Below are positions 14,876 to 17,356 of a stretch of DNA of 17,356 nucleotides, one piece after another. The notes below the pieces were generated by a model. That model saw only the letters and a program-made list of their open reading frames with translations. It was not told where the DNA came from and made no database searches. Both the position numbers and the translations under genes were made by a program. Source of the DNA: an uncultured Eubacteriales bacterium (lineage in GTDB: Bacteria; Bacillota; Clostridia; Oscillospirales; Oscillospiraceae); NCBI GenBank assembly GCA_900550705.1, contig URTG01000015.1, forward strand, positions 1 to 17,356, read 5' to 3'. Every line of letters starts with the position of its first letter. Positions within the stretch are counted from its first letter, which is position 1.

Positions 14876-15717
14876 ATTGGTGGTATACCCTGCTGTCTCT
14901 GCTGCCCTTTGACTGGGCCCAGCCGGGACAGATGTATTTTATGAAGCACGCCCTGCTGGCCGTGCTGGTGATTTCTCCCCTGTTCGGCATCCTGTCCACC
15001 ATGGTGGTGCACAGCCATATGTCCTTCTTCTCCGACGCTCTGGGCCACTCCGCCTTTACCGGCATGGCCATCGGTGCGCTGTGCGGCTTTCAGGAGCCCA
15101 CCTGGGCCGCCGTGGTCTTTGCCATTCTGTTCGCCCTGCTGTTCAACCTGGTCCGCCGCCGCTCCGCCCTGGCCAGCGACACGGTGATTGGGGTGTTCTC
15201 CTCCACCGCCGTGGCCCTGGGCATTTTCCTGTCCACCCTGAACGGCCGGTCCTTTACCAAATTCAACAATTTGCTCATCGGCGACATTCTGTCGGTAGAG
15301 CCGGAGAAAATCGGCGTGCTGGCCCTGATTCTGCTGCTCGTCGTGGGGCTGTGGGCCCTGTCCTTCAATCAGCTCATGCTCTCCGCCGTCCACCCCGCCC
15401 TGGCGGACAGCCGGGGGATCAAGGTGTTCTGGCAGGAGACGATTTTCTCCGTGGCCATCGCCGTGGTGGTCACCCTGTCCATGACCTGGGTGGGCCTGCT
15501 GGTCATCAACTCCCTGCTGGTCCTCCCCGCCGCCGCCGCCCGCAATCTGGCGCGGAACCTGTGGCAGTATCATCTGCTGTCCCTGACCGGCGCCGTGGTC
15601 GCCGGGGTGGCCGGGCTGATGACCTCCTACCACTTCGGCCCCTCCGCCGGTGCGTCCATCACGTTGTATCTGGCGGCGTGGTTTCTCGTCACCTTCCTGC
15701 TGCGGAAGCGGGTCTGA
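14872..15717 (+). CDS. znuB: Zinc-type ABC transporter permease (ABC-3 family)
   Basis: This encodes 281 residues, the normal length for ZnuB/MntB/AdcB permeases, with about eight or nine hydrophobic helices. Typical family blocks are visible: HSHMSFFSDALGHSAFTGMA early (about residues 45-65), SDTVIGVFSSTAVALGIF (about 102-119), the LLIGDILSV stretch and the WVGLLVINSLLVLPAAAARNLA segment near residue 205-225. It forms the membrane channel for the metal delivered by the lipoprotein at 13072-14067. The ATG overlaps the ATPase stop (ATGA). No strong terminator follows; a perfect 14-bp palindrome of the AAAATCC/GGATTTT type at 15742-15755 has no loop or U run. Confidence 0.88.
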   Translation: MNWWYTLLSLLPFDWAQPGQMYFMKHALLAVLVISPLFGILSTMVVHSHMSFFSDALGHSAFTGMAIGALCGFQEPTWAAVVFAILFALLFNLVRRRSALASDTVIGVFSSTAVALGIFLSTLNGRSFTKFNNLLIGDILSVEPEKIGVLALILLLVVGLWALSFNQLMLSAVHPALADSRGIKVFWQETIFSVAIAVVVTLSMTWVGLLVINSLLVLPAAAARNLARNLWQYHLLSLTGAVVAGVAGLMTSYHFGPSAGASITLYLAAWFLVTFLLRKRV

Positions 15718-15759
15718 GAAGGATTTGCCCAAAATTTTCGGAAAATCCGGATTTTGCTC

Positions 15760-15788
15760 TTTACTTTTTCAGAAAAGTCTGTTATACT
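15760..15788 (+). promoter_or_regulatory. Promoter of the tRNA-Arg gene
   Basis: TTTACT (15760-15765), a 17-bp spacer, TATACT (15783-15788). Transcription would begin near 15795, about 10 bp before the mature tRNA 5' end. Confidence 0.65.
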
Positions 15789-15805
15789 GTTGGAGCGTTG
15801 AAAAT

Positions 15806-15881
15806 GCGCCCGTAGTTCAATGGATAGAGCGTCAGATTCCGGTTCTGAATGTTGGGGGTTCGAGTCCCTTCGGGCGTACCA
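15806..15881 (+). tRNA. tRNA-Arg (anticodon CCG)
   Basis: A full 76-nt cloverleaf with CCA encoded. The acceptor stem is GCGCCCG/CGGGCGT (one G-U). The D arm is GTTC/GAGC. The anticodon stem TCAGA/TCTGA encloses TTCCGGT, giving anticodon CCG for codon CGG. The T arm has the TTCGAGT loop with two weak pairs at its base. It is preceded by a good promoter and followed directly by a terminator, so it is a single-gene transcript. Confidence 0.95.
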
Positions 15882-15888
15882 TGAAAGT

Positions 15889-15921
15889 AGGTCTCCTGCG
15901 TTGCAGGGGACCTGTTTTTTT
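15889..15921 (+). terminator. Terminator of the tRNA-Arg gene
   Basis: Stem AGGTCTCCTGC/GCAGGGGACCT (11 pairs with one T-G, three-base loop) is followed by G and seven Ts. It starts eight bases after the tRNA CCA. Confidence 0.9.
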
Positions 15922-16033
15922 GCTTTGGCCAGTGGTTCTTTCGCCAATCAGGCTTCGCGCAAGCGCTCGCCTTCTTGGGAAGGGACCCCTCCGCTGGCTA
16001 ACGTGCCACCGGCACGTTTGCCGGCCGCTTCGG

Positions 16034-16098
16034 CTTCGGGCGTACCAAAAAACAGGTCTCCTGCATTGCAGGGGACCTGTTTTTTTACTTTGGCCAGT
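16034..16098 (+). repeat. Second copy of the tRNA-Arg 3' end plus terminator
   Basis: The last 14 bases of the tRNA (CTTCGGGCGTACCA, 15868-15881) recur exactly at 16034-16047. The same terminator hairpin follows (16054-16086, one loop change), and then CTTTGGCCAGTG, as after the first copy. The repeat of about 65 bp is offset by about 166 bp. The rest of a tRNA is absent. The stretch between the copies (15933-16033) holds short GC palindromes, including a perfect AACGTGCC/GGCACGTT stem, and no gene. It could be a decayed tandem tRNA or an attachment-site-like duplication. Confidence 0.65.
16054..16086 (+). terminator. Duplicate tRNA-type terminator
   Basis: The hairpin is nearly identical to the one at 15889-15921, flanked by an A run on the left and seven Ts on the right, so it may also end transcripts arriving from the right. 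Those would include read-through from the minus-strand remnant at 16180-16611. Confidence 0.7.
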
Positions 16099-16179
16099 GA
16101 CGGGTTTACCTCAGTGTAACTATCTCGCGATATAAGTCCTTTATTGTAAAGGTGCCGGAGCATTTCGCGAAAAAACATA

Positions 16180-16611
16180 TCAGGCAGGCTTATCTTCAGT
16201 CAGAGCCTTGACTTCATCCACGGTCAGGCCCAAAGAGTTTGCGATTTCTTCGTAGGACAGTTTTCCTAAAGCCAAAAACGAACGAGCCGCTTTGATAGCA
16301 TTCGCCTTGACCGCTTCATTTCTCATATCTTCCATAGCCTTGCACATAGTCGCAACTCCTTCCGTATCTTCTTTGAAATAGCGAACTCTGTCCGCCAGAA
16401 TCTGATAGTGCATCTCTTCGGCGCTGGTGCAGGAAAAGTCGTGCATCAGCTGACCGAGCGCCGTATCGTCCTTGATCTGAGCGTTCACATACAGGATATG
16501 CGATTCGTCCCCGAACAATGCGCCGGTTTCTCTGACCGTCCGGTCAATGTGATAGATCGGATAACCGTCACCCAGCACATCATGCTCTGTGAAGAAAATG
16601 ACATATCTCAT
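16180..16611 (-). pseudogene. Rpn-family PD-(D/E)XK nuclease/transposase, C-terminal remnant
   Basis: The 143 residues match the C-terminal part of Rpn-type recombination-promoting nucleases (transposase_31-like), which normally run to about 280-340 residues. Family blocks are present: ITEHDVLG-type start (here FFTEHDVLGDG), PIYHIDR, ETGALFGDESHILYVNAQI, LMHDFSCT, ADRVRYFKED, MCKAMEDMRNEA, and a C-terminal helix-turn-helix-like EEIANSLGLTVDEVKAL. The N-terminal nuclease core with its catalytic acidic residues is missing. A TAA stop stands immediately before the ATG in frame and there is no ribosome site, so the gene is 5'-truncated. Its base composition is lower in GC than that of its neighbours, as expected for a mobile-element relic. 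It could still be translated as a short protein, but nuclease activity is not expected. Confidence 0.8.
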
Positions 16612-16687
16612 TTATAATATATAACATGGAAATACCAATGGTTCAAGTTGTTTTGATCCTGTCATATTGATCCTCCATAGACTGATT

Positions 16688-16746
16688 CAGCGTGTCGAAA
16701 AAGTCCTTCTGGACCCTTCGGCTAGAAGGACTTTTTCGACAGCCTG
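16688..16746. repeat. 59-bp hairpin copy of the dispersed terminal repeat
   Basis: A perfect 17-bp stem (16694-16710 with 16724-16740, 13-base loop) carries the same terminus as the elements near the crotonase gene: CAGCGTGTCGAAAAAGT on one side and the inverse of CAGGCTGTCGAAAAAGT on the other. It looks like a minimal, internally deleted version of that family. Apart from this hairpin and candidate promoters, the gap 16612-16953 shows nothing else recognisable. Confidence 0.7.
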
Positions 16747-16813
16747 CAAACTTTTTCAGTCTCACATCATTGACAAACCTACATTCGTCGTCAACTGGTG
16801 CGGCAGATACCGC

Positions 16814-16842
16814 TTGTTTTGCTGCTTTACCTGTGCTATCAT
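16814..16842 (+). promoter_or_regulatory. Possible upstream promoter of the PepSY lipoprotein gene
   Basis: TTGTTT (16814-16819), 17-bp spacer, TATCAT (16837-16842). It is a weaker match than the promoter at 16892-16921 and may be incidental. Confidence 0.3.
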
Positions 16843-16891
16843 AGTCATGACGATTGAGACCTTTCGAACGAATAAAAAAGTCATTTCCCTA

Positions 16892-16921
16892 TTGACAAGG
16901 TATGTTTCTATCTGTTACACT
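16892..16921 (+). promoter_or_regulatory. Promoter of the PepSY lipoprotein gene
   Basis: A consensus -35 TTGACA (16892-16897), an 18-bp spacer, then TACACT (16916-16921) with a TGT extended -10. The transcript would start about 25 bp before the ATG at 16954, just upstream of the ribosome site. Confidence 0.65.
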
Positions 16922-16953
16922 TCACGCAACACTCACGATTGGAGGTTTTCCCC

Positions 16954-17356
16954 ATGAAACAAAAATGGCTTTTGACCGGAACAGCGCTCATGCTTGCGGC
17001 GGCGCTGGCTGGGTGCGGTAATGCGCCTGCGGCGGACCAGACGGCGAAGATCAGCATGGAGCAGGCGCAGGAAGCGGCACTGGAGGCCGCCAATATCGAC
17101 GCGGCGGACGCGGATGTTTCTTCCGCGACGCTCAGCGAGGTGGCTGGCGTGACCTGCTACAAGGTGGAGTTCACCTCTGGCGATCATACCTACGCCTACT
17201 CCATCAACGCCGAGAACGGCGAGGTGCTGGAGGCGAGTTACCGGGACAAGAACGCCGCGCCCGCGGACAGCACTCAGACGGATACCCCTGCATCCGGCGC
17301 GACCACCACTCCGGCGCAGACCGCGCCCAGCACGAACACCAACACCTCCACCGGCG
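16954..17356 (+). CDS. PepSY-domain lipoprotein, partial (runs off the window)
   Basis: At least 134 residues are encoded, open at the 3' edge. The lipoprotein signal MKQKWLLTGTALMLAAALAGC puts the lipid anchor at cysteine 21. Residues about 33-98 form one PepSY domain: ISMEQAQEAALEAANID, then CYKVEFTSGDHTYAYSINAENGEVLEA. After it comes a Thr/Pro/Ala/Ser-rich linker, which often joins a second PepSY copy in such proteins; that part lies outside the window. PepSY domains occur in extracytoplasmic proteins and are proposed to inhibit peptidases, but the role here is unknown. GGAGG at 16941-16945 lies eight bases before the ATG. Confidence 0.85.
   Translation, partial: MKQKWLLTGTALMLAAALAGCGNAPAADQTAKISMEQAQEAALEAANIDAADADVSSATLSEVAGVTCYKVEFTSGDHTYAYSINAENGEVLEASYRDKNAAPADSTQTDTPASGATTTPAQTAPSTNTNTSTG

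Noticed and set aside
15627..15947. Minus-strand frame reading YARRDSNPQHSEPESDALSI
   Set aside because: This peptide is the well-known false translation of the reverse strand of a tRNA gene; the locus is tRNA-Arg(CCG).

Overview
The window is high-GC, densely coded chromosomal DNA that looks like a spore-former-type Clostridia genome, most likely of the Oscillospiraceae (Flavonifractor/Lawsonibacter-like). This is an inference from a SpoVB-type flippase, a butyrate-pathway crotonase, a CsaB cell-wall pyruvyltransferase, several Gram-positive-style lipoproteins, strong AGGAGG ribosome sites and vegetative -35/-10 promoters. No species can be named from the sequence alone.

Layout. Positions 1-273 hold a repeat-rich spacer downstream of a minus-strand SpoVB/MOP-family flippase (274-1803). 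A crotonase gene (crt-like, 2171-2947) follows. It has its own candidate promoter at 1873-1901, a leader made of a hairpin-rich 188-bp mini-element, and a strong terminator inside a second 137-bp terminal-inverted-repeat element. Two related lipoprotein genes of unknown function lie on the minus strand (3275-4231 and 4269-5195), read from a promoter near 5241-5268.

The centre is a six-gene plus-strand operon, 5475-12917: MurJ-family flippase, O-antigen-ligase-like membrane protein, GT4 glycosyltransferase, two DUF4330 membrane-anchored proteins, and a glycosyltransferase-CsaB fusion. The spacings (-4 to +3 nt for most joints, 83 nt before the fusion gene) argue for one transcript from the promoter at 5391-5419. 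Together these genes resemble a lipid-linked polymer pathway that ends in pyruvylation of a secondary cell wall polymer, the ligand for SLH-domain surface proteins. This operon is the most system-like content of the window.

A zinc/manganese-type ABC uptake operon follows (13072-15717: binding lipoprotein, ATPase, permease). After it come a tRNA-Arg(CCG) gene with promoter and terminator (15760-15921), a second copy of the tRNA 3' end plus terminator (16034-16098), a 5'-truncated remnant of an Rpn-family nuclease/transposase (16180-16611, minus), and the start of a PepSY-domain lipoprotein gene that runs off the right edge (16954-17356).

Dispersed repeats are notable. A terminus of the form CAGSYTGTCGAAAAAGT recurs at 1945, 2132, 3153 and 16688-16746. 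A 60-bp copy of it lies in inverted orientation on each side of the crotonase gene. No CRISPR array, intact transposase, integrase, phage gene or recognised defence system was found.
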